Shown here: positions 23,940-31,692 of the stretch, in pieces | Position numbering within the stretch: the stretch's first letter is position 1 | Layout: each line of letters starts with the position of its first letter | DNA from: Paracoccus isoporae | GTDB lineage: Bacteria > Pseudomonadota > Alphaproteobacteria > Rhodobacterales > Rhodobacteraceae | Assembly (NCBI RefSeq): GCF_900101865.1 | Contig: NZ_FNAH01000001.1 | Location: forward strand, 620,001-684,000 | Direction of reading: 5' to 3' | DNA length: 64,000 nucleotides | The notes under the pieces: model-generated | Database searches by the model: none | What the model was told of the DNA's origin: nothing | What the model saw: only the letters and a program-made list of their open reading frames with translations | Made by a program: the position numbers and the translations under genes

Positions 23940-24610
23940 CAGGCGCCGGTCGCCACCAGTTTCCAGTTCGGATCGGCCGCGCCCATTTCGCGCTCGAAGG
24001 TCCAGCTGTCACGCTGCTTGCGGGGCGTCTTGGGATCGCCCTCGACCACCTTGCCGTCGGCGTCCCGCGTCGCCACGATCATCTCGCCCAAAAAGCGCAC
24101 GGTCAGCTCCGCCACATTGGTCCCGGTATCGAATTCCGCGGCGGCGAGCGTGGTTTCCCGCGTGCCGAGATATTGCACATCCACCGACTGCCCGGAGCGG
24201 CCGCGGGCCGCGATGGCGCCGTCGAAGGCGGCCGCCACGTCGTCGGACAGGAAGGGGCGGATCTCGTCCATGTCGCCCTTCTCGAAACCGACAAGGATCA
24301 TCTCATAGGCCTGGCGCGCGCCGGACAGAAACTCGCCGAGCGAGAAGGACGGCTCCACCTGCTTCATCGCTACGAGGGCCGCATAGGCCGGGCTGCCGGT
24401 GTCGACGTGATCGGTGATGTCCTCATCCGTGGCGGCGTTCTCGCCATCCCCGTCGTCATCGGACAACTCGTATCTGCGGTCCGCGCGGTGCTCCTCGATC
24501 GGATCGGGCTCGAACCCGTCACGCGTGCCCAGAACGCCGCGCAGCCGCAGGACCAGGAACACCGCGATCGCGGCCAGAACGATCAGCTGGATCACCGAGT
24601 TCGACATCAT
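23939..24610 (-). CDS. Tim44-like (TimA) membrane-anchored protein
   Basis: A 223-residue protein with one N-terminal membrane helix (MMSNSVIQLIVLAAIAVFLVLRL), an acidic linker, and a Tim44/L45-like NTF2-fold domain (about 85-220) with FLSGARQAYEMILVGFEKGDMDEIRPFLSDDV. It is the bacterial relative of the mitochondrial import motor subunit; a role in membrane protein assembly is assumed. It is divergent from fxsA and secB, a neighbourhood widely conserved in Alphaproteobacteria. ATG 24610 or 24607 could be the start. Confidence 0.85.
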   Translation of the reverse strand: MMSNSVIQLIVLAAIAVFLVLRLRGVLGTRDGFEPDPIEEHRADRRYELSDDDGDGENAATDEDITDHVDTGSPAYAALVAMKQVEPSFSLGEFLSGARQAYEMILVGFEKGDMDEIRPFLSDDVAAAFDGAIAARGRSGQSVDVQYLGTRETTLAAAEFDTGTNVAELTVRFLGEMIVATRDADGKVVEGDPKTPRKQRDSWTFEREMGAADPNWKLVATGA

Positions 24611-24713
24611 TCATCCTTCGCCTGCTCTGCGGCGGTTGGTAAATCCGCCATCCGCCCCTATGTAGGGATGCAACCGGAACAAGTCCAGTTTCCGACAAGC
24701 CCGTGAGAGCGCC

Positions 24714-25259
24714 ATGCCACTTCTGATCCTGTTCATCCTCATCCCGGTGATCGAGATTGCCCTGTTCATCCAGATCGGCGGGCTGATCGGGTTGTGGCCG
24801 ACCATCGGGCTGATCCTTTTGTCGGCGGTGGTGGGCATGGTGCTGATCCGCAGCCAGGGCCGGCGCGCGCTTGGCGAGTTGCAGGAGTCGTTCCGCAAGC
24901 TGAATGATCCGACCCGACCGCTGGCACATGGCGCGATGATCCTGTTCGCCGGTGCGCTGATGCTGACGCCGGGCTTCTTCACCGACTCGATCGGTTTGCT
25001 GCTGCTGGTGCCATGGGTCCGCGACCGGGTGATGCAGGCCGCGGCGCGGCGGGTGCATGTCACCCGCAGCGGGTTCGGCTTCGATACCTCCAGCCAGCCA
25101 CGACATGGTTGGCCCGGCAAGTCCGGCGACGTGATCGACGGCGACTATTCGACCCAGGACGACCCCTATGCCACGCGGCCGGATACCGAGCTGCCCCCGG
25201 TGGATCGCAGCGCCTCACCCAAACGCAGCAAGCCCTCCGGCTGGACGCGGCCCGAGTGA
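24714..25259 (+). CDS. fxsA: FxsA family membrane protein
   Basis: A 181-residue inner-membrane protein. The N-terminal 110 residues carry the hydrophobic helices of the FxsA fold, with GLWPTIGLILLSAVVGMVLIRSQG, and AGALMLTPGFFTDSIGLLLLVPWVRD as its signature. The cytoplasmic tail is hydrophilic and poorly conserved. FxsA overproduction suppresses F-plasmid exclusion of phage T7 in E. coli; its normal role is unclear. It is followed 66 bases later by secB. Confidence 0.88.
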   Translation: MPLLILFILIPVIEIALFIQIGGLIGLWPTIGLILLSAVVGMVLIRSQGRRALGELQESFRKLNDPTRPLAHGAMILFAGALMLTPGFFTDSIGLLLLVPWVRDRVMQAAARRVHVTRSGFGFDTSSQPRHGWPGKSGDVIDGDYSTQDDPYATRPDTELPPVDRSASPKRSKPSGWTRPE

Positions 25260-25325
25260 CGTGGCGCGTTGAGCCGTCCGCACGCAGGTGCTAGAACCCG
25301 GCCGAGCTTCTTGAAAGGACCAGAG

Positions 25326-25850
25326 ATGACCGACGAGACCCCGAACGCCGCTGCACCCGAAGGCAATGGCCAGACGCAGGCGCAGCAGCCCCCCCGCATG
25401 CAGATCCTCGCCCAGTTCGTGCGCGACATGTCGTTCGAGAACATCGTGGCGCAGAAGGGCATCAACAATGCCGAGGTGAAGCCCGAGGTCTCGGTCCAGG
25501 TCAGCCTGGATGCGCGCAAGCGGAACGTGGAAAACCAGTACGAGGTGATCTGCAAGTTCCGGGTCACCTCGAAGAACACCGCCAATGACAGCAACCTGTT
25601 CCTGTGCGAGCTCGATTACGGCGGGGTGTTCCATATCGAGAACGTGGCCGAGGAGCAGCTTCACCCGTTCCTGATGATCGAATGCCCGCGCATGCTGTTT
25701 CCGTTCATCCGCCGGATCATCAGCGATGTGACGCGCGATGGCGGCTTCCCGCCGGTCAATCTGGATCCGGTGGATTTCGTCGCGCTCTACCGCCAGGAAA
25801 TTGCCCGGCGCGCGCAGGCCGAACGCCCGGCGGACGCGCCGGTGTCCTGA
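25326..25850 (+). CDS. secB: Protein-export chaperone SecB
   Basis: SecB is a cytoplasmic tetramer that keeps preproteins unfolded and hands them to SecA. The 174-residue sequence has the family core: QILAQFVRDMSFENIVAQKG, VENQYEVICKFRVTSKN, VFLCELDYGGVF-like FLCELDYGGVFHIENV, and PFLMIECPRMLFPFIRRIISDVTRDGGFPPVNLDPVDFVALY. ATG 25326 follows AAAGGACCAGAG. In many relatives dnaQ lies directly next to secB; here the two are 24 kb apart. Confidence 0.96.
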   Translation: MTDETPNAAAPEGNGQTQAQQPPRMQILAQFVRDMSFENIVAQKGINNAEVKPEVSVQVSLDARKRNVENQYEVICKFRVTSKNTANDSNLFLCELDYGGVFHIENVAEEQLHPFLMIECPRMLFPFIRRIISDVTRDGGFPPVNLDPVDFVALYRQEIARRAQAERPADAPVS

Positions 25851-25856
25851 TCCAAG

Positions 25857-26465
25857 ATGGCGCGTCGCAATGCGCCGCGTGCATGGCAACGCATGTTGTC
25901 GGGCCGCAGGCTCGATCTTCTCGACCCGACGCCGGTCGATATCGAGATCGAGGACATCGCCCACGGTCTGGCCTTCGTCGCGCGATGGAACGGCCAGACC
26001 CGCGGTGACTGGCCCTATTCGGTGGCCGAACACTCCCTGCTCGTCGAACAGGCCTTCACCCGGATCAACCCCGCCGCGGGGCCGGAATGGCAGCTCGCGG
26101 CGCTGCTGCACGACGCGCCGGAATACGTGCTGGGCGACATGATCTCTCCGGTAAAGGGTGCCCTGGGCGGGGAATATGGCGAAATGGACCGCCGCATCGG
26201 CGAGGCGGTGCACCGCCGCTTCGGCCTGACGGTCAGGGTGCCCGCCGGCATCAAGCGGCAGATCAAGCTGGCCGATCAGGTCTCGGCCTGGCTTGAAGCG
26301 ATTCAAATCGCCGGATTTTCCGAAAAGGAGGCGCGCGGTATTTTTCGCGTCCCGGCGCCTGAACTGTGCGACGGCCTGGAAATTCGCCTTCGTCCGCCGG
26401 CCGAAGCGCGCCACGCCTATTTGGAGCGCTTCGCCGAATTAATTGCCGCAAGGGAAAGCATCTAA
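25857..26465 (+). CDS. HD-domain hydrolase (YfbR-like)
   Basis: A 202-residue HD-superfamily phosphohydrolase. Metal ligands can be seen in VAEHSLL (His), AALLHDAPEYVLGD (His-Asp) and IKLADQVSAWLEA (Asp). This set matches YfbR-type 5'-nucleotidases, which act on deoxynucleoside monophosphates, but other HD functions are possible. It starts seven bases after the secB stop and is probably cotranscribed. A 46-base AT-rich gap separates it from the convergent hvrA. Confidence 0.8.
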   Translation: MARRNAPRAWQRMLSGRRLDLLDPTPVDIEIEDIAHGLAFVARWNGQTRGDWPYSVAEHSLLVEQAFTRINPAAGPEWQLAALLHDAPEYVLGDMISPVKGALGGEYGEMDRRIGEAVHRRFGLTVRVPAGIKRQIKLADQVSAWLEAIQIAGFSEKEARGIFRVPAPELCDGLEIRLRPPAEARHAYLERFAELIAARESI

Positions 26466-26510
26466 CAAAAATTAGTTACCGCTCGCGGATTAACTTTTAT
26501 AAATAAAGAT

Positions 26511-26822
26511 TCAGATTTCCAGCTCTTCCAGGGTTTTGCCATTTGCCAGTGCATCCTGGATCCAGATCGGACGGCGGCCGCGGCCGGTCCAGGTCTGGGT
26601 CGGGTCTTCGGGATTGGCGTATTTCACCGCAACTTTCGTCCCGCGGCGCGCAGACTTGCCTGTTGCCAAGTCGTTAAACGTGAAACCGTGTTCCCGCGCG
26701 ATTTCCTCAACCGCAGCAAGAGCTTCCCGCCGTTTGCGTTCTTCAAAACCAGAAATTGAACGGTCCACCTTGTTGCGCAAGTCACGCAGTTCCTTGAGTG
26801 ACAGGCTGTCAAGATCGATCAT
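26511..26822 (-). CDS. hvrA: H-NS-type nucleoid regulator HvrA/Spb
   Basis: A 103-residue H-NS-like DNA-binding protein. The N-terminal coiled coil is MIDLDSLSLKELRDLRNKVDRSISGFEERKRREALAAVEEIA, and the C-terminal DNA-binding loop carries TWTGRGRRPIWI, the H-NS core. HvrA in Rhodobacter adjusts photosynthesis and nitrogen-fixation genes; here it is probably a general silencer or modulator. ATG 26822 is preferred because GGAG precedes it at a normal distance; ATG 26834 is an alternative. Location next to regA-senC-regB matches the Rhodobacter cluster exactly. Confidence 0.88.
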   Translation of the reverse strand: MIDLDSLSLKELRDLRNKVDRSISGFEERKRREALAAVEEIAREHGFTFNDLATGKSARRGTKVAVKYANPEDPTQTWTGRGRRPIWIQDALANGKTLEELEI

Positions 26823-26897
26823 CGACGTCTCCATGAGGTTAAATTCGAGTGGCGGAACTACTCTCACATAAACCTTAACATGGAAATAGATGGTTTT

Positions 26898-27452
26898 TTA
26901 TTTTGGGCTTCTTTTGGCTAAAATCCGCTGCAATGTTCGGCGATGCATATGCAGCCGGCGCGCCGTTTCACTGACATTCCGGTCGCATTGTTCATAAACT
27001 CGCTGAATATGCTCCCATTTCACCCGGTCTGCAGACATGGGGTTTTCCGGGGGCGGCGGCAAAAGCTCTCCGGTTTGCAGCAGCGCGGAAACGATATCGT
27101 TTGCATCGGCTGGCTTCGAAAGATAGTCGGTGGCGCCCATTTTGACCGCCGCGACGGCCGTCGCAATCGCGCCATAGCCGGTCAGCACGATGATTCGGGC
27201 ATCGGGCCGCGCCTCGCGCAGTGCTTCGACCACGTCCAGTCCGCTGCCATCTTCCAGCCGCAAATCCACCACCGCATAGGCGGCCGGGCTGCGTTTCGCG
27301 GCGGCGATGGCATCTGCGACATTCAGCGTCACCTGCGGCCGGAAGCCGCGCCGCTCCATCGCGCGTGACAGCCGATTCACAAATATCTCGTCATCGTCGA
27401 CCAGAAGCAGCGACGGGTCCGGTCCCAGGTCAATTTGCGTCTGTTCAGCCAT
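26898..27452 (-). CDS. regA: Redox response regulator RegA (PrrA/ActR)
   Basis: A 184-residue response regulator. The receiver domain has the acidic pocket LLLVDDDE, the phosphorylation site Asp63 in YAVVDLRLEDGSG and the conserved Thr/Lys positions (VLTGYG, SKPAD). A Pro-rich linker (PPPPENP) leads to a Fis-type helix-turn-helix, YEQCDRNVSETARRLHMHRRTLQRILAKR. RegA activates or represses respiratory, carbon- and nitrogen-fixation genes when RegB signals low redox. Spacing to senC is 78 bases and to hvrA 75 bases. Confidence 0.95.
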   Translation of the reverse strand: MAEQTQIDLGPDPSLLLVDDDEIFVNRLSRAMERRGFRPQVTLNVADAIAAAKRSPAAYAVVDLRLEDGSGLDVVEALREARPDARIIVLTGYGAIATAVAAVKMGATDYLSKPADANDIVSALLQTGELLPPPPENPMSADRVKWEHIQRVYEQCDRNVSETARRLHMHRRTLQRILAKRSPK

Positions 27453-27530
27453 GTCGCATCTCCGGCCTGCTGATATGGGAATATCAAACAGGCCTAAGCG
27501 CGGCAGCGCAATTTGTCGAGAGATGCGGGA

Positions 27531-28154
27531 TCAGGCGGCGTTGGCGAAACAGGCCACCTGCTCGGCCATTCTTTCCGGCGTCACGTCGCGATTGAAGAAC
27601 TCCACCGTGCCGGCCTCCGGCAGAACCAGATAGGTCATGGTGGTGTGCGAGACGAGGTAATCCGGCGTGCCGTCATCCTGAATCTGATAGGCCACGCGGA
27701 ATTCCTTCGCCGCCGCGGCAATATCTTCTTCTGATCCGGTCAGCCCGATCATGTTCTCATGCATGTTGAATGTATAGTCCGCCATCACCTCGGGCGTGTC
27801 GCGTTTCGGATCGACAGAGATGAAGGCCGCCTGCGCATCCACCCCCTGCGCGGAAAGCAGGTCGAGCGCCTCTGCATTTCGCGAATTGTCGAGCGGGCAG
27901 ACATCCGGGCAATAGGCATAACCGAAATACAGCAATGTCGGTTTGGTAAACAGGTCCGCATCGGTGATCCGCGCGCCGGTTTCGTCGGTCAGCTCGAACG
28001 GCCCGCCCAATTGCTCGGTTCCGCCGGCCACGACGCTAGTCCGGCAGGGCGCGAAGGGATCATCGCTGCCGCGATTTTCCATCCACAGCCAGCCGCCCAG
28101 CAAGAGCCCCACCGTCGCGGCGCAACCAACTGCGATCAGTCCCTTTTCGTTCAT
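27531..28154 (-). CDS. senC: SenC/PrrC, Sco1-type copper protein
   Basis: A 207-residue membrane-anchored thioredoxin-fold protein. The N-terminal helix is GLIAVGCAATVGLLLGGWLWM. Copper ligands of the Sco family are C82-x3-C86 (YCPDVCP) and H170 (LVSHTT). Sco proteins deliver copper to the CuA or CuB site of terminal oxidases, and SenC/PrrC links oxidase activity to RegB signalling. ATG 28154 is chosen because it gives the normal short cytoplasmic N-terminus. It is divergent from regB. Confidence 0.93.
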   Translation of the reverse strand: MNEKGLIAVGCAATVGLLLGGWLWMENRGSDDPFAPCRTSVVAGGTEQLGGPFELTDETGARITDADLFTKPTLLYFGYAYCPDVCPLDNSRNAEALDLLSAQGVDAQAAFISVDPKRDTPEVMADYTFNMHENMIGLTGSEEDIAAAAKEFRVAYQIQDDGTPDYLVSHTTMTYLVLPEAGTVEFFNRDVTPERMAEQVACFANAA

Positions 28155-28174
28155 AGCCCACCTCGCGCGTGATT

Positions 28175-28202
28175 TGCGCCAATTGATCGCGCAATATGCG
28201 CA
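28175..28202. promoter_or_regulatory. Inverted repeats in the regB-senC divergent control region
   Basis: TGCGC (28175-28179) and GCGCA (28189-28193) form an inverted repeat with a 9-base spacer, and a second GCGCA follows at 28198-28202 (GCGC-AATAT-GCGC). The region between regB and senC is known to be a RegA-controlled promoter in Rhodobacter, so these are candidate RegA sites. Confidence 0.35.
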
Positions 28203-28242
28203 GGATATCAACGCGACCAAATGGCGCGCGAAGGAGGCGGCC

Positions 28243-29580
28243 GTGGAAAATGCCACGCTACCAGATACCGGGCCCTATCCCGGTCCGCGCCGCCCGGCCG
28301 AGCCCATTCGCCGGCGCACCATGGTCCTGCTGCGTTGGGTGGCGCTTGCCGGGCAGATGGCCGCGATCATCCTGGCCTGGCTGATCGGCGTCCATTTCGC
28401 GGTTCAGCCCGCCATCGGCGTCGTGGTGATCGGCGGGCTTCTGAACCTGCTGATGACAGTGACGCCGGTCCGGGTCTCGCAGCGCGGGGCGACCTGGCAG
28501 CTGGTGTTCGACCTGGCGCAGATCGCGCTGCTGATCGGTCTGACCGGGGGGCTGTCCAACCCGTTCGCGCTGCTGGTGCTGGCACCGGTGACGATCGCGG
28601 CGACCGCGCTGCAGAACCGCCAGACCGTGCTGATCGGCGCCGCGACGGCCGTGATGATCTCGCTCGCCGGCTGGTTCGCCCTGCCGATCCATCACCCGAC
28701 GCTGGATCTGAGCATGTCGCCCATCCTCCAGCTCGGCCATTGGGTGGCCATTCTGATCGGCGTGGTGTTCTTCGCCGGCTACGCCCGCCGTGTTGCGGGC
28801 GAACTGGCCACCACCGGGGATGCGCTTTTCGCCACCCAGATGGCACTGGCGCGCGAGCAGAAGCTGCAACATCTCGGCGGCGTGATCGCCGCCGCGGCGC
28901 ATGAGATGGGCACGCCGCTGGCCACGATCAAGCTGATTGCCGCCGAGCTGCGCGACGAGCTGGGCAGCGCGCTGCCCGACCGTGACGATCTGGCCGAAGA
29001 TGCGGCAACCCTCGCCGCCTCCGCGGATCGGTGCAGCGCCATCATGCGCTCCATGGGGCGGGCCGGGAAAGACGATCTGAAACTTCACGCCGCGCCCCTG
29101 CTGACCGTGCTGCAGGAAGCGTCAGAGCCCCATGCGCAACGCGGCAAGCAGGTCGTGTTCCATCTGAACGCCGAGCCTCCGGCACCCAGCATCATCCGCG
29201 ACGCGGGCATCATTCACGGGCTGCGCAACATCATCCAGAACGCGGTCGATTTCGCGGCGAGCCGCGTCGATGTGGTCGCGTTCTGGGACGAGGAGGTCAT
29301 GCAGATCCGGGTCCGCGATGACGGACCCGGATTCCCGGCAACCATGCTGGGCCGTCTGGCCGATCCCTTCCCGGTCAGCCGTCGCAGCCAGGACGGCCGC
29401 GACGGCTATGAGGGGATGGGGCTGGGCCTGTTCATCGCCCGCTCCCTGCTGGAAAGCGGTGGCGCACGGATGCGGCTGTCCAATACCGGGGGCGGCGCGC
29501 AGGTGGATGTCACATGGCCGATCGACCGGATCCGGGCCGACGACCGCGCCCCTCTGCGCGAGAACCCGAAAATATTGTAA
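28243..29580 (+). CDS. regB: Redox sensor histidine kinase RegB (PrrB/ActS)
   Basis: A 445-residue membrane kinase. Six hydrophobic segments fill about 28-180. The ubiquinone-binding motif G-G-x-x-N-P-F is at 102-108. The H-box AAAHEMGTPLATI contains the phosphorylated His220, and the redox-active Cys is C264 in ADRCSAIMRSMGRAGKDD, matching Cys265 of R. capsulatus RegB. N, G1 (DDGPGF) and G2 (GMGLGLFIA) boxes follow. The start is GTG 28243 behind AAGGAGG; no in-frame ATG fits. It senses quinone pool and redox state and phosphorylates RegA. Confidence 0.95.
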   Translation: MENATLPDTGPYPGPRRPAEPIRRRTMVLLRWVALAGQMAAIILAWLIGVHFAVQPAIGVVVIGGLLNLLMTVTPVRVSQRGATWQLVFDLAQIALLIGLTGGLSNPFALLVLAPVTIAATALQNRQTVLIGAATAVMISLAGWFALPIHHPTLDLSMSPILQLGHWVAILIGVVFFAGYARRVAGELATTGDALFATQMALAREQKLQHLGGVIAAAAHEMGTPLATIKLIAAELRDELGSALPDRDDLAEDAATLAASADRCSAIMRSMGRAGKDDLKLHAAPLLTVLQEASEPHAQRGKQVVFHLNAEPPAPSIIRDAGIIHGLRNIIQNAVDFAASRVDVVAFWDEEVMQIRVRDDGPGFPATMLGRLADPFPVSRRSQDGRDGYEGMGLGLFIARSLLESGGARMRLSNTGGGAQVDVTWPIDRIRADDRAPLRENPKIL

Positions 29581-29585
29581 TTATG

Positions 29586-29600
29586 TTAAGTGCTTATTAA
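29586..29600. promoter_or_regulatory. CtrA-type box
   Basis: TTAA (29586-29589), seven bases, TTAA (29597-29600): a perfect match to the full CtrA recognition site TTAA-N7-TTAA, 46 bases upstream of the PAS-protein gene start and just after the regB stop. Confidence 0.5.
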
Positions 29601-29615
29601 TTGCCCAATGCGAGG

Positions 29616-29629
29616 TTGATCGCGATCAG
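29616..29629. promoter_or_regulatory. FnrL-type box
   Basis: TTGAT-CGCG-ATCAG differs from the FNR/FnrL consensus TTGAT-N4-ATCAA only in the last base. It lies 17 bases upstream of the PAS-protein start, so FnrL bound here would more likely repress than activate that gene. Confidence 0.4.
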
Positions 29630-29646
29630 TTGAGGGCGGATATGAC

Positions 29647-31251
29647 ATGGAATCCCTACTGCTAGCAGCCGCGGCCCTCGCCTGTGGTGTGATCTCCGTC
29701 CTGGTCGCCCTGCTGGTCATGCGCAGGTTCGAGGACAAGTCGCCCGCCATGTCCTTCGCATCTGACATGATCGCCCCCTGCGTCTTTCTGTTCCGCGACG
29801 GCGATCTGGTGGACGCCACCGCGCCGGCCCGCACCATCCTCTCAGGCTGCTCCGCCCCCACGCTGGCCGCGCTCAAGCCATGGCTGTCGCGGCGCTTCGA
29901 CGATCTGTCGGCGCTTGACCGGGTGCTGGACGAAGGCGGCGAGGCGGAGATTGCAGGACGCGGCGGATCCGGCGCGGCCAGGATGCGGCTGACCGTGACC
30001 ACCATCGCCGATGGCGTACTGCGGCTGAGCCTGATCGGCCCGGATTCCGAAACCAGCGGCATCGTGGTCGACTCGCTGTCGCAGCAGGCGCTGGAAGAGG
30101 AGCTGGAGCTTTTGCGCAGCATCGTGGAGGATTTTCCGGCGCTGATTTTCCGGCGGGACCGGCAGGGACAGATCGTCTGGGCGAATGACACCTATCTGCA
30201 GATCGCGGAACAACAGGCCGGCAGGGAAAGCGACTGGCCGCTGCCCGAAATCCTGATCCCCGACGCCACCCAGAACGCCGCCGGCAGCACCTGTCGCGCG
30301 AGGCTCGACGATCCGCTGGGAACCCGCTGGTTCGAATGCCACGACCACGATCATGCAGGCGGCTCGACCACCTATGCGCTTCCAGCCGACGCGACCGTTC
30401 AGGTCGAGGAAAGCCTGCGGAACTTCCTTCAGACCCTTACCAAGACCTTCGCGGAACTGCCGATCGGGCTGGCCATTTTCGACAGGGGCCGGCAATTGCA
30501 GCTCTTCAACCCGGCGCTGATCGACCTGACCGGCCTTTCCGCCGGGTTCCTGACATCGCGGCCATCGCTGTACAGCGTGCTCGATCAACTGCGCGAATTG
30601 CGCATGGTGCCGGAGCCGCGCGACTATCGAAGCTGGCGCAAGCAGATCACCACGCTGGAGGCGGCGGCGGCAGCCGGGTACCACGCGGAAAGCTGGTCGC
30701 TGCCCGGTGGCCGGACATATCGCGTGACGGGTCGGCCGCATCCCGGCGGGGCCATCGCCTTCCTGTTCGAGGATATTACCACGGAAGTCTCGCTGACCCG
30801 CAAGTTCCGGGCGGAGCTGGCGCTCGGCACCCAGGTGCTCGACGGGCTGGAACAGGCGCTGATCGTGTTCAACGCCGTCGGGCAGACGGTCACGGTCAAC
30901 CGGGCTTACCGCGAATTACGGACCACCGATCCGCCGGAGCGCGTGGCCGAGGCGCTGCGGCAATGGCAGGGCGAATGGAACGAGGCACCGGGCCTGTCCC
31001 AACTTGAGACCGCGCTGACCCGCGCCGATGAGGCCGGTCAGGATCAAGGCGTGATCTTCGGTCCCGGAGAGAGCGGGGTGCTGCACTGGGTGGTCACCGC
31101 GCTGCCGGGCGGAAAGCGGATGCTGCAATTTGCAGCAACGGCGGCCGCGTCATCCGCGACCGGGGGCGAGGCGGAAACCGAAGATGCTGGCAACGCCGCG
31201 ACCGTTGGTGCGGAGGCCGGGGAAAAGATCAAACCGGCCCGTCAGCGGTGA
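29647..31251 (+). CDS. PAS-domain membrane protein without a kinase domain
   Basis: A 534-residue protein with an N-terminal membrane helix (LLAAAALACGVISVLVALLVM). Three PAS-like regions follow: about 150-210 (SIVEDFPALIFRRDRQGQIVWANDTYLQI), 265-380 (AELPIGLAIFDRGRQLQLFNPALIDLTG...FEDITTEVSLTRKFR) and 390-500 (LDGLEQALIVFNAVGQTVTVNRAYREL). It ends in an Ala/Glu/Lys tail with no HisKA or ATPase domain. PAS arrays of this kind occur in DivL-like cell-cycle proteins and unclassified sensors. It may regulate a partner by binding. CtrA- and FnrL-like boxes lie in its promoter region. Confidence 0.7.
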   Translation: MESLLLAAAALACGVISVLVALLVMRRFEDKSPAMSFASDMIAPCVFLFRDGDLVDATAPARTILSGCSAPTLAALKPWLSRRFDDLSALDRVLDEGGEAEIAGRGGSGAARMRLTVTTIADGVLRLSLIGPDSETSGIVVDSLSQQALEEELELLRSIVEDFPALIFRRDRQGQIVWANDTYLQIAEQQAGRESDWPLPEILIPDATQNAAGSTCRARLDDPLGTRWFECHDHDHAGGSTTYALPADATVQVEESLRNFLQTLTKTFAELPIGLAIFDRGRQLQLFNPALIDLTGLSAGFLTSRPSLYSVLDQLRELRMVPEPRDYRSWRKQITTLEAAAAAGYHAESWSLPGGRTYRVTGRPHPGGAIAFLFEDITTEVSLTRKFRAELALGTQVLDGLEQALIVFNAVGQTVTVNRAYRELRTTDPPERVAEALRQWQGEWNEAPGLSQLETALTRADEAGQDQGVIFGPGESGVLHWVVTALPGGKRMLQFAATAAASSATGGEAETEDAGNAATVGAEAGEKIKPARQR

Positions 31252-31341
31252 CGCGACCCAACGCTGTTCAAATTGTGCCGCCATCACCAGGCAGGAGGTC
31301 GTCTGCGCCCTCTTACGACAGGCTCAAGCCGCCTAGAGGCG

Positions 31342-31539
31342 CTAATGCCGGCCGAGGTTGGACTTGGGTCCCGCCAGATACCACGCCACCAGCCCGACCA
31401 CCGGCAGCACGGCGACCACGATCACCCAGATGATCTTGCTGCTCTTCTGCGCACCGGAATTGATGATCTGCGCGATGGCCCAGACATCAAGGGCGAAGAT
31501 GATGAGGCCGATCAGGCCGGAGAACATGTTGAACTGCAT
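31342..31539 (-). CDS. Small PLDc_N-domain membrane protein
   Basis: A 65-residue protein with two membrane helices (FSGLIGLIIFALDVWAIAQII and IIWVIVVAVLPVVGLVAWYLAGP). This is the N-terminal membrane domain seen before phospholipase D/cardiolipin synthases, here as a stand-alone protein. The W-V-I-V-V-A-x-L-P-V-V-G-L-x-x-W-Y-L-x-G-P signature is typical. Function unknown; such proteins are often stress-induced. The gene stands alone. Confidence 0.75.
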   Translation of the reverse strand: MQFNMFSGLIGLIIFALDVWAIAQIINSGAQKSSKIIWVIVVAVLPVVGLVAWYLAGPKSNLGRH

Positions 31540-31606
31540 TTCGGTCTCTTCCTCGTTTCGTTCGGCGCTCGCGAGTCAACGAGCATTGGGCGGGTGGGTT
31601 CCGGCC

Positions 31607-31626
31607 AGGCGGCAACAAAGCCGCCT
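31607..31626 (-). terminator. Hairpin after hslU
   Basis: AGGCGGC (31607-31613), AACAAA, GCCGCCT (31620-31626): a perfect 7-bp stem about 65 bases beyond the hslU stop on the minus strand. No T-run follows, so it is a weak terminator or an RNA-stability element. Confidence 0.3.
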
Positions 31627-31692
31627 GCCGAATGCGATGCGCGCCCGCACAGCTCCCTCGCGCCGCGCAGGCATGACGGGACGCGGCCGTGG

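Noticed and set aside
24670..24700. GGAAC upstream of fxsA as an EcfG promoter
   Set aside because: No GTT-type -10 at 16-17 bases; the arrangement does not fit the consensus.
30320..30345. T-loop-like GGTTCGAATGCC inside the PAS gene, as in a tRNA
   Set aside because: No acceptor, D or anticodon stems around it; the codons fit the PAS protein.
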